Positions 34,594 through 43,547 of a stretch of DNA of 64,000 nucleotides are shown piece by piece. The notes below the pieces were generated by a model. That model ran no database searches. It was not told the DNA's origin and saw nothing but the letters and a program-made list of their open reading frames with translations. The stretch covers positions 186,001 through 250,000 of the forward strand of contig NZ_VUNE01000005.1 in NCBI RefSeq assembly GCF_009695815.1, written 5' to 3'. Position 1 is the stretch's first letter; each line of letters begins with the position of its first letter. The position numbers were made by a program, and so were the translations under genes. The DNA comes from Peptostreptococcus porci. GTDB taxonomy: Bacteria > Bacillota > Clostridia > Peptostreptococcales > Peptostreptococcaceae.

Positions 34594-36030
34594 TTATACT
34601 TGTCTAAAAGTATCTTCTTTGATAATATCTTCTTTAATAGTATCATCCTCACTATAAAACTCATTCATAGAATCGGCGATTATGTCTATCGCCTGATATA
34701 ATCTGTCAACTGGTTCCCTCGCTATGTTAATTCTAAAATACCTATCATCTATTTCATTATCATAAAACATTGATCCAGATTTTAGAGCAACTCCCCTTTC
34801 GAGCATAAATGGAACAAACTCTCTGGAAAAGTAACCACGTCTTAGTTCCAAAAAGAAATTAATTCCACCATTTGTCTTTCTGATATTAAAATATGGCGAT
34901 AGTTTCTCATTAATATATTTTTTAATGCAAAAAAATCTCTCTGTATATATTTTTTCAACCAATTCTCTATGAGCTTTCCAATCACAGTGTTTAATATATC
35001 TATACAAAGACCTTTGTATCAAGGTTGAAGTAGCCAAATCCGAAGATTGCTTCGAAAAGTTCGCCCTACTCATCAATTCATTAGGCAAGCATAAAATACC
35101 AACTCTAAGACCAGGCATCAATATTTTTGAAAAACTCTTTATATAAATGACTCTGTCATACACATCATAACTCTTCATCGTTCTATTATTTTGTGCTCCA
35201 AATTTAAAATCACTTATAAAGTCGTCTTCCAGAATATAAAAATCCATCTCTTCCGCCATTTCTATAAGCTTTTTCTTCTTTTTTTCGGAATATGAAATTC
35301 CAGTAGGATTTTGGAAGTTTGGCATTACATAAAGCAGCTTCGGTTTTATCTTTTCAATTTTCATCTTCAAAATTCCAATATCGATACCATCATCTAATAA
35401 TGGTATTCTAATGATTTTTGCGTTTCTATTTTTCAGAACGTTCAACGCACCAGGATAAGTTGGCTCTTCGACAAAAACTGCATCGGAATAATCTATCAAC
35501 GTTTTTGATACTATATCCAAGCCCTGCTGAGCTCCGGAAATAATCATCAAATTGTCAACAGATGTCGATATCTCATTCTCTTTCAAATACTCTACCATTA
35601 CCTCTTTTAATTCCATTACACCGTTTGTTTCATCATATTCAAAAACACTATCTCCGTCATTATCTAGTGCAATATTAATAGCCTTCTTGAAATCATCGAT
35701 TGGAAAAATATCAGAGGATGGATTTCCAGTATCCAACCTGAAAATTTTTTCTGAACTTAAATCCTTTCCAGAATTATCATAGCCACTAAATAAAACACCT
35801 GATACAAAGGTTCCACTGCCAATTTTTTTTGTAATGTAGTTTTCAGCTTCCAGTAGCTCGTATGCCTTAACGACAGTAGATATATTTACATTCAAAATTT
35901 TTGACAGCGATCTTATAGCAGGAAGCTTCTCATTGACTTTTAGATCTCCAACAATTATCATTGTTTTTATTTTATTATAAACCTGAATATACTTAATACC
36001 TGAAACGAAATTCATTTTGAATCTTTGCAA
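34594..36030 (-). CDS. MocR/PdxR-type GntR regulator with aminotransferase domain
   Basis: About 478 residues: a GntR winged helix (about residues 10-75, GDLKVNEKLPAIRSLSKILN and TVVKAYELLEAENYI) joined to a fold-type I aminotransferase domain with the PLP lysine in YIKSFSKILMPGLRVG and the PLP-phosphate and Asp elements in PNFQNPTG and LEDDF. Such proteins sense PLP or amino-acid-derived ligands and control vitamin B6 or transport genes. The start is placed at TTG, five bases after AGGGGTGG; an ATG five codons later is possible, and the frame opens 35 codons upstream through a tandem repeat array that is unlikely to be coding. Confidence 0.88.
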   Translation of the reverse strand: MQRFKMNFVSGIKYIQVYNKIKTMIIVGDLKVNEKLPAIRSLSKILNVNISTVVKAYELLEAENYITKKIGSGTFVSGVLFSGYDNSGKDLSSEKIFRLDTGNPSSDIFPIDDFKKAINIALDNDGDSVFEYDETNGVMELKEVMVEYLKENEISTSVDNLMIISGAQQGLDIVSKTLIDYSDAVFVEEPTYPGALNVLKNRNAKIIRIPLLDDGIDIGILKMKIEKIKPKLLYVMPNFQNPTGISYSEKKKKKLIEMAEEMDFYILEDDFISDFKFGAQNNRTMKSYDVYDRVIYIKSFSKILMPGLRVGILCLPNELMSRANFSKQSSDLATSTLIQRSLYRYIKHCDWKAHRELVEKIYTERFFCIKKYINEKLSPYFNIRKTNGGINFFLELRRGYFSREFVPFMLERGVALKSGSMFYDNEIDDRYFRINIAREPVDRLYQAIDIIADSMNEFYSEDDTIKEDIIKEDTFRQV

Positions 36031-36067
36031 AACAACCACCCCTAATGTAAGTACAAAACCGCCTAAA

Positions 36068-36211
36068 ATATTATAAACCACTTTAATTTTACAAAACACT
36101 TTAATATTGCAAAACGCTTTGATTTTACAAAACACTTTTATATTGCAAAACCATTGAATACTTCAAAAAACTTTGAATATTGTAAGAATCTTAAATATTA
36201 CAAATTTCTAA
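36068..36211. repeat. About eight 18-bp tandem units losing identity
   Basis: Units alternate between ATTTTACAAAACACTTTA and ATATTGCAAAACGCTTTG in the centre and decay toward both ends (ATACTTCAAAAAACTTTG, AATATTGTAAGAATCTTA, AATATTACAAATTTCTAA). The array lies in the leader or promoter region of the MocR gene, next to the terminator of the structured RNA. Confidence 0.85.
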
Positions 36212-36245
36212 AACAGTAAAAATCTAAATTGCAATATCAAATATG

Positions 36246-36465
36246 CAAAATAAAAGTGTTGCCATAAGACAACACTTTTACTACCAAAACACCGTAGACC
36301 AATCAAATTCACACCCGAGCATCACCCAGATGGGTGACCCGTCTTACGCTTTCTGAAATCTCAAGCTATATAGGTCGAGCATATCATATTCACATACGAA
36401 CGAAGTCTCCCGTATAAAATATGTAGGTTGAACTTACAATAGCCGTATCGTATGTTTCAGTTTAT
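36246..36465 (-). ncRNA. Structured RNA resembling the raiA motif
   Basis: On the minus strand about 220 nt contain the strongly structured core GGGTCACCCATCTGGGTGAT followed by GCTCGGGTGTGAATTTGATT and GGTCTACGG. It ends in the terminator AAAAGTGTTG/CAACACTTTT with a T-rich tail. A TATAAT -10 at 36472-36477 fits a start near 36465. Length, closing terminator and the conserved core agree with my memory of the Firmicutes raiA RNA motif, which is often but not always beside raiA. No raiA gene is in the window. The identity needs a covariance search; that it is a structured RNA is more secure. Confidence 0.6.
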
Positions 36466-36590
36466 ATTAACATTATACATCAAATTGTTGTAATATTAAA
36501 GTACTTTAATCATAATTAATATCTTGACTTTTCAAAAATATTTGTTCCATCATTAAATTTCAACATACCAATGTCGATAAAATATTTAAT

Positions 36591-37619
36591 CTATTTTTCC
36601 TTTCTTTCAGAAACACTTTCCCTATCCATGATTCTATAAGGTAATTCAACTATTTTATCGCCGACATCCTCTCCGTTTATCATCTTGATAACCATTCTAA
36701 TTGCAACTGCTCCCATGTCGAACAAAGGCTGAGAAACAGTAGTCAATTTTGGTCTATATATTTTCGCGAACTTGATATCATTGAAACCTGCAACTGAAAT
36801 ATCGTCTGGAACATTATATCCCAAATCAAAACAAGCATTTATAGCACCTATTGCAGCTTCGTCGCTAGTTACAAATAGGGCATCTGGCTTGTTCTTTTTA
36901 CCTTTAAGCATCAATTTTGCAGTAGCATAACCGTCATCGTAGCTTGAATTACAGCTTTTAACTATTTTCTCGTCATACTTTATTCCATTTTCCTCCAACG
37001 CTTCCTTGTATCCCTTCAATCTCTCGTCTGCAATTTCTGGAACATTCAAATTTGTTCTAATTAAACCAATTCTCTTGTGCCCCTTTCCGATTAAGAAATT
37101 TGTCATCTCCTTTGTTGCTGGAGCGTTCTTTATGGACACGTTGTAGATATCGAAATTTCCAGTCATCTTACTAACAAAAACAACTGGTATTCCTATATTT
37201 TCAAGTACATTCACCAATTCTTCATCTATATCCCATGAAATAATGACAATCCCTTCAACCTGCTTTGCTCTAAGCAAATTAATGCTCTTTAATTCCAATT
37301 CTCTCTCAGAATATGTATTAGCTATCAAGATATCATAGCTGTACATTTTTGATACTTCCTCAATACCATTAAGAATATCAGCAGAAAAAGTATCAGTCAA
37401 CTCTGGAACAATTACTCCTATTAACTGACTTCTCTTTGTAACCAGGCTTCTCGCCAATGGATTTGGAACATATCCAGTCTCCTTTATTACATCCAAAACC
37501 TTTTGTTTAACTTCATTTGTCACTGGTTTTGAGTCATTTATAACTCTAGAAACAGTAGATATCGATACTCCAGCCTTTCTAGCAACGTCTTTAATTGTAG
37601 TAGGTTTCTTTGTTACCAT
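36591..37619 (-). CDS. LacI/CcpA family transcription regulator
   Basis: A 342-residue regulator: N-terminal helix-turn-helix TTIKDVARKAGVSISTVSRV with hinge helix NPLARSL, then a periplasmic-binding-like sensor domain from about residue 60 (IGVIVPELTDTFSADILNGI). The overall similarity is to CcpA/PurR-like members, but the effector is not deducible. An imperfect cre-like palindrome (ATAACGTTTACC, near 37681) lies upstream and may be an autoregulatory operator. No sugar genes are adjacent. Confidence 0.9.
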   Translation of the reverse strand: MVTKKPTTIKDVARKAGVSISTVSRVINDSKPVTNEVKQKVLDVIKETGYVPNPLARSLVTKRSQLIGVIVPELTDTFSADILNGIEEVSKMYSYDILIANTYSERELELKSINLLRAKQVEGIVIISWDIDEELVNVLENIGIPVVFVSKMTGNFDIYNVSIKNAPATKEMTNFLIGKGHKRIGLIRTNLNVPEIADERLKGYKEALEENGIKYDEKIVKSCNSSYDDGYATAKLMLKGKKNKPDALFVTSDEAAIGAINACFDLGYNVPDDISVAGFNDIKFAKIYRPKLTTVSQPLFDMGAVAIRMVIKMINGEDVGDKIVELPYRIMDRESVSERKEK

Positions 37620-37804
37620 ATTTTACTTCTCCTTCCAATTTATTTTAATATGTAAAATTATAAAAATATTATTTTTTAAAATAACGTTTACCCGATAATT
37701 AGCATAAATGAATAGTAAATATTATTAAAAAAAGCTTTTATTTTCCCTTATTTTCATTATATACTATTTTCAGAAAAATAAATATAGTTTTTTTATTTTT
37801 TTTA

Positions 37805-37833
37805 TTGAAAAAAAAATAATAGTATATTATTAT
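37805..37833 (+). promoter_or_regulatory. Promoter of the acyl carrier protein gene
   Basis: -35 TTGAAA, 17-bp A/T spacer, -10 TATTAT. The start would be about 35 bp before the AGGAGG site of the gene. The divergent DNA toward lacI is AT-rich. Confidence 0.65.
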
Positions 37834-37876
37834 ATACTAAAGGTTCTATAACAATATTACATAGGAGGAGTTCGAA

Positions 37877-38104
37877 ATGTTTGAGAGAATTAGAGAAATA
37901 ATTAGTGAGCAACTAAATATCGAAAATCCAGAAACTCTAAAAATGGACACAAATCTTCTTGAGGATTTGGATGCTGACTCACTAGATGCTGTCGAAATTA
38001 TTATGAACATCGAAGAAGAATTCGAAATAAAAATACCTGACGAAGAAATAGACAATGTTAAGACTATCGGTGATATAATTTCATTAATTGAATCTAACAG
38101 ATAA
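37877..38104 (+). CDS. acpP: Acyl carrier protein
   Basis: This 75-residue acidic protein carries the phosphopantetheine-attachment serine in DADSLDAVEIIM near residue 37. It holds acyl chains in fatty acid synthesis. It stands alone with its own promoter and terminator, not in a fab operon, so a specialised role cannot be excluded. GGAGGAGTTCGAA precedes the ATG. Confidence 0.95.
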   Translation: MFERIREIISEQLNIENPETLKMDTNLLEDLDADSLDAVEIIMNIEEEFEIKIPDEEIDNVKTIGDIISLIESNR

Positions 38105-38131
38105 TTAAGTAGATAATTAAACAAACAATTA

Positions 38132-38214
38132 AAAAATCTTATCAATTACTTTCCACCAGTACCTTTATTGAGTGCACTTCTGCGGAATGGTATTGATAAG
38201 ATTTTTATTTTTTG
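38132..38214 (+). terminator. Terminator after acpP with a 45-nt loop
   Basis: A perfect 15-bp stem (AAAAATCTTATCAAT with ATTGATAAGATTTTT) is followed by ATTTTTTTG. The 45-nt loop has TTTCCACC and GGAATGGT ends and an internal AGTGCACT palindrome, unusual for a simple terminator. Confidence 0.85.
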
Positions 38215-38307
38215 TATATTTCCTAGATGCAGTTATTTTTCTTCACACTAATTTCGGATATTCTTATCCACAATAATGTCAACCATTTCTATTTGCCTTA
38301 ATCACAT

Positions 38308-39318
38308 CTATTTTTCTTCGTAAAATTCAATATTTTTTAGTGTTATGTCCACTGTTCCATCTTCATTTTGCTTTATTGAATACTTCATCGGATCTTCAAA
38401 ATCTTCAAGCAACCCTTTTATATCAAAACCAGTACTAGTCTTAATACCTCTTCTCTTCAGTTTTTTCTCAACCCAAGTTTTATCAATTGGAAATTCTTCA
38501 ACGATTTCTTTCTCCTGCATCATTTCCTTGAAGCTTTGCTTTCTATCCTCGTCTGATATCCCTTCCTCAATAAATTTCTCGACATTAATATCGTTGCCTT
38601 CCTTCAAAGTATAGTTCAACAGACTTCTAAGGTTTTCTGCTGCTTTGATATTATTACTATAGGAATTTGTTATCCAGTTGTCGGTAGAGTTTCTAAAAGT
38701 CTTTGTAAGGAATTTTTCGTCTTTAACCTTAGTAGCTTTTAAGAAATCAGTCACAAAGCTTGAATCAGCTTCCTGTTTTTCAGCAACCTTATCAAGAATC
38801 TGCAAATGCCATTCATCATTTACTCCACTCACACCGACGATTGCTGAATGAATTATTTTTTGTGAATCCTGTATTCCAATATCATTAGTAATCATCTTGA
38901 TTGATACAACTTTATTGTCATCGTCATACCCTATTTCATGAGTATATAGTTTTTTGTAATCAAGCTTTATTATTGCCACCCTTTTTTGATCCTTGTGAGT
39001 AAACAAAACGACTGCTAGGTCACACGAGTCCAACTCCGAATTTATCTTCATAGCATCAAACAAAAACCTTGCTATACCTTGAGAACTCATGACAAAGGCT
39101 TTCTCATCATAAATTATGTGGTCACAGCAAACTCTTATTTCATTTTCATTATAATCGTTAAAGGATGCCTTTCTAAGATCCTCATCTCTCAATATTCTTC
39201 TGATTACTTTCTGATAAAAAGCATCAGTTTCCGGCGAAATCATGTTTTCCACATCGTTAAGTATCGGAAATTCCGCATTTTTGTCCAGTACATGAATTAT
39301 AAACTTATTTATTATCAT
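38308..39318 (-). CDS. Nucleoid-associated protein, NA37/NdpA family
   Basis: A 336-residue protein of the 37-kDa nucleoid-associated family, recognisable from the start MIINKFIIHVLDKN, the segment SSQGIARFLFDAM and KKLYTHEIGYDDDNKVV. E. coli YejK associates with the nucleoid; phage-inhibition and transcription roles have been discussed for relatives, but the function here is unknown. It is the last gene of the nadK-rluD-NA37 string. Confidence 0.8.
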   Translation of the reverse strand: MIINKFIIHVLDKNAEFPILNDVENMISPETDAFYQKVIRRILRDEDLRKASFNDYNENEIRVCCDHIIYDEKAFVMSSQGIARFLFDAMKINSELDSCDLAVVLFTHKDQKRVAIIKLDYKKLYTHEIGYDDDNKVVSIKMITNDIGIQDSQKIIHSAIVGVSGVNDEWHLQILDKVAEKQEADSSFVTDFLKATKVKDEKFLTKTFRNSTDNWITNSYSNNIKAAENLRSLLNYTLKEGNDINVEKFIEEGISDEDRKQSFKEMMQEKEIVEEFPIDKTWVEKKLKRRGIKTSTGFDIKGLLEDFEDPMKYSIKQNEDGTVDITLKNIEFYEEK

Positions 39319-39350
39319 ACTTCCTCCACATAAAAAAATACATTACCTAT

Positions 39351-40259
39351 CTACAAATATTTCAGCTTATCAATCAATTGTATAAAATCCTCTGGAAGCT
39401 CAGATTCCACCAAAATTCTATCACAAGATCTCGGCTGATTAAACTCAATTTTACACGCATGAAGCGCCTGTCTGCCTATTAAATCCTCATCTACAACTCC
39501 ATACAGCTCATCACCAACTATGCCCTTTGAAATCGATGACAAATGAACTCTAATTTGGTGAGTCCTTCCAGTATCTATCTTCAATTTAACCAATGTATGA
39601 TTTTTATACCTTTCTAATACCTCATAATGAGTAATTGCTCTTTGACCACGTGAATCAACTACTCTCGTAATACTGTCCTCTGTTTCTCTGTAAATAGGAA
39701 GATCAATTGTATCTCTATCCTTTTCAATTACACCCTCTACAATAGCCAAATAATTTTTAGAGATGTCGTTAGTTTCCATATCTTTTGATAATTTGTGATG
39801 TGCATAGGCATTTTTGGCGACAATCACAATACCAGAAGTATTCATATCCAGTCGATTTACAAACCTAATTTTAAACTTTTCATCCAAAGTATCAATAAAA
39901 TACGAAACATGATTCGCAAGTGTGCTTTCCCGATGGCTCTTTGTAGGATGCACTACCATAAATGGAGGTTTATCAAAGATAAGCAAATCCTCGTCGTTGT
40001 ATAGACACCTTACCCCCAAATTTTGGGGAATAAATTGCGATCCATCCTCATTCAGTACAATCTCTAAAATATCGCCTTTTTTTACTTCTGCAGTAGGTTT
40101 TGAAACCTTACCGTTAATAAAAATATTCTTTTCCCTCTTCATTCTAGAAATTGAACGAATGGAAAAACTCATTTCATCTATTAAAAAATCTTTTAGTTTG
40201 CAATCTTCATCAATGGAAATAACGAACTTATTCCACTTTTGATTTTCTTTAGTAAACAT
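39351..40259 (-). CDS. RluA/RluD family pseudouridine synthase
   Basis: A 302-residue pseudouridine synthase: an N-terminal S4-like RNA-binding domain (SFSIRSISRMKREKNIFING) and the catalytic domain with Asp in VNRLDMNTSGIVIVAKN and the ribose/uracil contacts in DTGRTHQIRVH. The usual HRLD has Asn in place of His, a minor variation. It modifies 23S rRNA or tRNA; the exact site is unknown. It follows nadK with 19 bp between, a common pairing. Confidence 0.92.
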   Translation of the reverse strand: MFTKENQKWNKFVISIDEDCKLKDFLIDEMSFSIRSISRMKREKNIFINGKVSKPTAEVKKGDILEIVLNEDGSQFIPQNLGVRCLYNDEDLLIFDKPPFMVVHPTKSHRESTLANHVSYFIDTLDEKFKIRFVNRLDMNTSGIVIVAKNAYAHHKLSKDMETNDISKNYLAIVEGVIEKDRDTIDLPIYRETEDSITRVVDSRGQRAITHYEVLERYKNHTLVKLKIDTGRTHQIRVHLSSISKGIVGDELYGVVDEDLIGRQALHACKIEFNQPRSCDRILVESELPEDFIQLIDKLKYL

Positions 40260-40278
40260 ATCTGCCCCTTATCACTTA

Positions 40279-41133
40279 TCATTTTTTTCTAACATAATTT
40301 TCCAACGATTTATAGTCATATGTTTTCAAAAATTTCAAATAAACTCTATCCCAAAATTCATAATCCGACAGCCGCATAAGCTTGATCTTTTTTCCATTGT
40401 TTCTAGTTTGAATCTTTATTACATCATTGTATTTAGTCTCCTCTCCATCAACAACTATCAAGACGGATTGGTCGAATTTATACTCTGGAAAAATTGAAAT
40501 TTCAGTATCCTCTGCTGGCAGAATAATACTTGAGGTAAAGCTTCTAAACGCATTTGTGCTGATTGCAGAAATTGGAGTAATCTGGATTGTATTTAATCTG
40601 TTATCGACGATACTACCACCTGCAGAATAGTTATAGGCAGTTGACCCAGTAGAAGTTGAGAGAATCAAACCGTCTCCACTAAATGTCTCCATATAATTTC
40701 CATTAACAAACAGATTCAGATGTACAGTACGAGATCTGTTTCCCCTAACGACAATTTCGTTTACAGCAGTTTCTTCAATCGTAAAATCGTTGCCAATGAT
40801 ACTTGCTTCCAAAAGGTCAAACTCATTAATTTTGTAGTCGCCCTTTAGATAAGACTCTATAAAATAATCAATTTGGTCCTCGTTTGGCAAAATCTCAGCA
40901 AAAAAACCCAAATGTCCCGTATTTACACAAAAATATGGAATATCCGGAAAATTCATCTCTCTTGCAGCTCGCAAAAAAGAACCATCTCCACCAATTGATA
41001 TAACAAGCTCTGTATCTTCAGTTAGATCCTCACTCAAAGTATAATCCAATGATTTAAATTTATCAATCAATATTCTTTTAATATCGGTCGAAATGTCCAA
41101 ATTATTCGATCTAATTGTAATATTTTTCCCCAT
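40279..41133 (-). CDS. nadK: NAD kinase
   Basis: A 284-residue enzyme phosphorylating NAD to NADP. The motifs are ISIGGDGSFLRAA (catalytic Asp), CVNTGHLGFFAE, the NAD-binding NEIVVRGNRSRTVHL and the glycine-rich DGLILSTSTGSTAYNYSAGG. Normal length. It is 154 bp after the CBS-domain gene, with a terminator in between. Confidence 0.96.
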   Translation of the reverse strand: MGKNITIRSNNLDISTDIKRILIDKFKSLDYTLSEDLTEDTELVISIGGDGSFLRAAREMNFPDIPYFCVNTGHLGFFAEILPNEDQIDYFIESYLKGDYKINEFDLLEASIIGNDFTIEETAVNEIVVRGNRSRTVHLNLFVNGNYMETFSGDGLILSTSTGSTAYNYSAGGSIVDNRLNTIQITPISAISTNAFRSFTSSIILPAEDTEISIFPEYKFDQSVLIVVDGEETKYNDVIKIQTRNNGKKIKLMRLSDYEFWDRVYLKFLKTYDYKSLENYVRKK

Positions 41134-41195
41134 AAAAAACCTCTATCCCACACGCTATTCGTGTATTTTTCTAGTAAATCATTTTCTACTATCTA

Positions 41196-41237
41196 AAAAA
41201 GGCTGTCACATCTTTTCTGTAAAATGCGACGCCTTTC
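41196..41237 (-). terminator. Terminator after the CBS-domain membrane protein
   Basis: Minus-strand AAAGGC with GCCTTT and inner TCGCAT/ATGTGA, followed by TTTTTTAG. Confidence 0.75.
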
Positions 41238-41287
41238 TCAATAAACTGTATTTTTCTATCTGTACAAATTATCTTTGCCAGTATAAA

Positions 41288-42616
41288 TTAATCGTTATCT
41301 TTGCTATTTTCCTTTTCGATATATTCTTTAAAAGAAATTTCGTCTTCTTGTTTTTCTATCTCTCTGACAATTAATTTTAATTTTTCAATTCTATTCTTAT
41401 CAAGAGAAATTATATTGACGGTCACAGAGTCGTTTAACTCAATCACTTCACCTTCATCTGGCAAACCATTTAAATGTCCGAGTATATATCCACCGATAGA
41501 ATCAAATTCATCTGATTCTAAATCATCATACAAATAGTCGTTTACATCGGTAATTTTTGTGCTACCATCAACTATGTACTCACCTTCGCCCACTTTAACT
41601 ATCTCATCGTCTTCCTCGTCATATTCGTCCTCGATATCACCCACCAAGACTTCTACCAAATCCTCGACAGTAAGGAGTCCAGAAGTACCACCATACTCAT
41701 CTAGTACTATTGCAATCTGACTCTTTGCCAGCTTCATTTCTTCCAAAAGCTGCGAAATCTTTTTAAACTCATAAGTAAAGAATACATCTCTCATATACTT
41801 TTCAACAGAAAATGTTTCTATTTCTTCCTTGCTGATAAAGAAAACATCCTTTATATTAAGAATTCCCACTATATCGTCGATATTTTCCTTGTACACAGGC
41901 AATCTGCTTTTTTTCTCTTCCCTGAAAATCTCCAAAACCTCATCAAAAGTAGCATCCACACTGACAGAAACCATATCAATTCTCTGGATCATCGCATCCT
42001 CTGCACGCATATCACCAAACTCAAACACGTTGTTGATGATCTCTCTTTCTTCCTGTTCCAAAACACCTTCTTCATGGCTGACATTTACCATAACCTTCAA
42101 ATCCTCTTCAGTAATCAGAGACTTTGGATCGTCGTCTTTTATTCTGAAAATCTTAAAAATAATGGTAGTAAACAAGTTTAGAATAAATACTATTGGTGAC
42201 AAAACAAGAATGATTACATTCAATACTTTGGCAACGCCAAGAGACACTCTTTCCTTGTTATTTGAAGCCATTGTCTTTGGAGTAACTTCACCAAAAACCA
42301 ATATCAAAACAGTCATCATCGCAGTTGCCACTGCAACTCCCTGTGCACCAAAAAGCTTTAGCAATAAAGATGTAGAAATAGACGTCGCAGCAATATTTAC
42401 AACGTTATTGCCGACCAAAATTGTACTCAACAATTTCTTCGGTTCAGATATTAACTTTTCAACCACACTAGCTCCACGTACGCCTTCTTCTCTCAAGTGC
42501 CTAATCTTTACCTTACTAACAGACATCAATGCTGTCTCAGATGCAGAGAAAAACGCTGAAATAATCATCAATACCAATAATATTATCACCTGAATCCACA
42601 GACTACCAGATTCCAA
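41288..42616 (-). CDS. CNNM/CBS-domain membrane protein (hemolysin-like, CorC/TlyC type)
   Basis: About 442 residues: a CNNM domain of four membrane helices (about 10-190, FFSASETALMSVSK), two CBS motifs (about 210-330, MIQRIDMVSVSVDATFDEVL, IVGILNIKDVF) and a C-terminal transporter-associated domain (CorC/HlyC, about 350-430). CNNM proteins act in Mg2+ transport. The start is placed at TTG, nine bases after AGGAGA; the reading frame opens 12 codons earlier. Confidence 0.9.
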   Translation of the reverse strand: MESGSLWIQVIILLVLMIISAFFSASETALMSVSKVKIRHLREEGVRGASVVEKLISEPKKLLSTILVGNNVVNIAATSISTSLLLKLFGAQGVAVATAMMTVLILVFGEVTPKTMASNNKERVSLGVAKVLNVIILVLSPIVFILNLFTTIIFKIFRIKDDDPKSLITEEDLKVMVNVSHEEGVLEQEEREIINNVFEFGDMRAEDAMIQRIDMVSVSVDATFDEVLEIFREEKKSRLPVYKENIDDIVGILNIKDVFFISKEEIETFSVEKYMRDVFFTYEFKKISQLLEEMKLAKSQIAIVLDEYGGTSGLLTVEDLVEVLVGDIEDEYDEEDDEIVKVGEGEYIVDGSTKITDVNDYLYDDLESDEFDSIGGYILGHLNGLPDEGEVIELNDSVTVNIISLDKNRIEKLKLIVREIEKQEDEISFKEYIEKENSKDND

Positions 42617-42749
42617 AAAAACCACTCTCCTAAAATATTTTATTAAATACAATTATAACATAACAATAAATCATAGTACACTAAAAAATATCAAACTATG
42701 TACTATCGGTTGATATTTGTCAACAAAGTTTTTCAAATAATGACAAATA

Positions 42750-42778
42750 AAAAAAGAGAAGCATTTTTTACTTCTCTC
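42750..42778 (-). terminator. Terminator after the toxin-antitoxin pair
   Basis: AGAGAAG pairs with CTTCTCT across a nine-base loop, followed on the minus strand by TTTTTTTATTTG. Confidence 0.8.
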
Positions 42779-42803
42779 ATGGTTTAATATTTATTTGTAT
42801 TTT

Positions 42804-43084
42804 TTATTTTCTAAATAACTCAGAATGTGAACCTAATCTATAAAGCATTAATACAAGCACATCGTTTTGATACTCATATACTAAAAGCCAATCAGGTTCT
42901 ATATGGCACTCTCTTGTCCCTTTATGTTACCTGAAAGGTCATGATCTCTATACTTCAAATCCAACTTTTTACCTTCCGCCAGTAAATCTACAACCTCAAA
43001 TAGCTTTTCCAAATTTTTATTTTGTTTTTTCGCAAGTTTGAGATCTTTTTTGAACTGTGTTGTAAATTTTATTTCGTACTTCAT
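42804..43084 (-). pseudogene. yafQ: YafQ-family mRNA interferase toxin, frameshifted
   Basis: The in-frame part gives MKYEIKFTTQFKKDLKLAKK through GNIKG, then runs off the family path and stops (61 residues). Shifting frame by one base at the A-rich AACATAAAGGG restores the rest: TRECHIEPDWLLVYEYQ through RLGSHSELF and stop. One base is missing relative to the expected N-Y-K-G-T-R-E-C sequence. The lost part contains the catalytic region (the His of RECHI and of SHS), so the toxin should be inactive unless this is a sequencing error. Start overlaps the antitoxin stop (ATGA). Confidence 0.87.
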
Positions 43085-43353
43085 ACTTCTAATGCTTTCC
43101 TTAAATCATCCATATTGGAATAACCTTTTACATTTGTATCATGTGCAAGTTTTCTTCCTTCTTCAATTGCAGCGATAGTTGTATTATTAGGTATCTCCAA
43201 TTTTAAACTAAAAGGAATTCCATTTTCTCTAATGGTTGTTCTTAGAAACATATTAATAGCCGTAGTCATATTAAGTCCTAATTCAGAAAATATAAGTTCG
43301 GCTTGTTCTTTTATATCCTTATCCGTTCTAATGTTTAGATTTGTAGTTGCCAT
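43081..43353 (-). CDS. RelB/DinJ-family antitoxin
   Basis: An approximately 90-residue RelB/DinJ protein, beginning MATTNLNIRTDKDIKEQAEL with the ribbon-helix-helix segment LGLNMTTAINMFLRTTIREN. It binds the toxin and its own promoter. The start is six codons into the open frame, after GGAGGCGAATATT. It remains intact although its partner toxin gene is disrupted. Confidence 0.9.
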   Translation of the reverse strand: MATTNLNIRTDKDIKEQAELIFSELGLNMTTAINMFLRTTIRENGIPFSLKLEIPNNTTIAAIEEGRKLAHDTNVKGYSNMDDLRKALEV

Positions 43354-43378
43354 AATATTCGCCTCCATTCTTGCTTAT

Positions 43379-43407
43379 ATTATAGCTGTTATATCGGTTA
43401 TTGTCAA
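43379..43407 (-). promoter_or_regulatory. Promoter of the toxin-antitoxin pair
   Basis: Perfect -35 TTGACA, 17-bp spacer, and perfect -10 TATAAT. GCTATAATATAAGC around the -10 is palindromic and may be the RelB operator. Such a consensus promoter suits a self-repressed operon. Confidence 0.88.
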
Positions 43408-43547
43408 TACACTGTAATGAATATGGCAATGTATTTGCAATTAATCTTTCTAATCGCTACTACTCGTCTATTAAATTTTGTTCCTTTTTTTCTTTTCCTT
43501 ATAGAATACAACATCAGTCGATTTTTGCTATATCTTTTTGTATTTTT

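Noticed and set aside
36031-36135. 35-codon upstream extension of the MocR gene (MFCKIKAFCNIK)
   Set aside because: It is the translation of the 18-bp repeat array, with no regulator homology, and a better start with AGGGGTGG lies downstream.
42804-43084. Programmed frameshift in yafQ
   Set aside because: The junction does not form a slippery heptamer of the usual X XXY YYZ type, so a one-base deletion is simpler.
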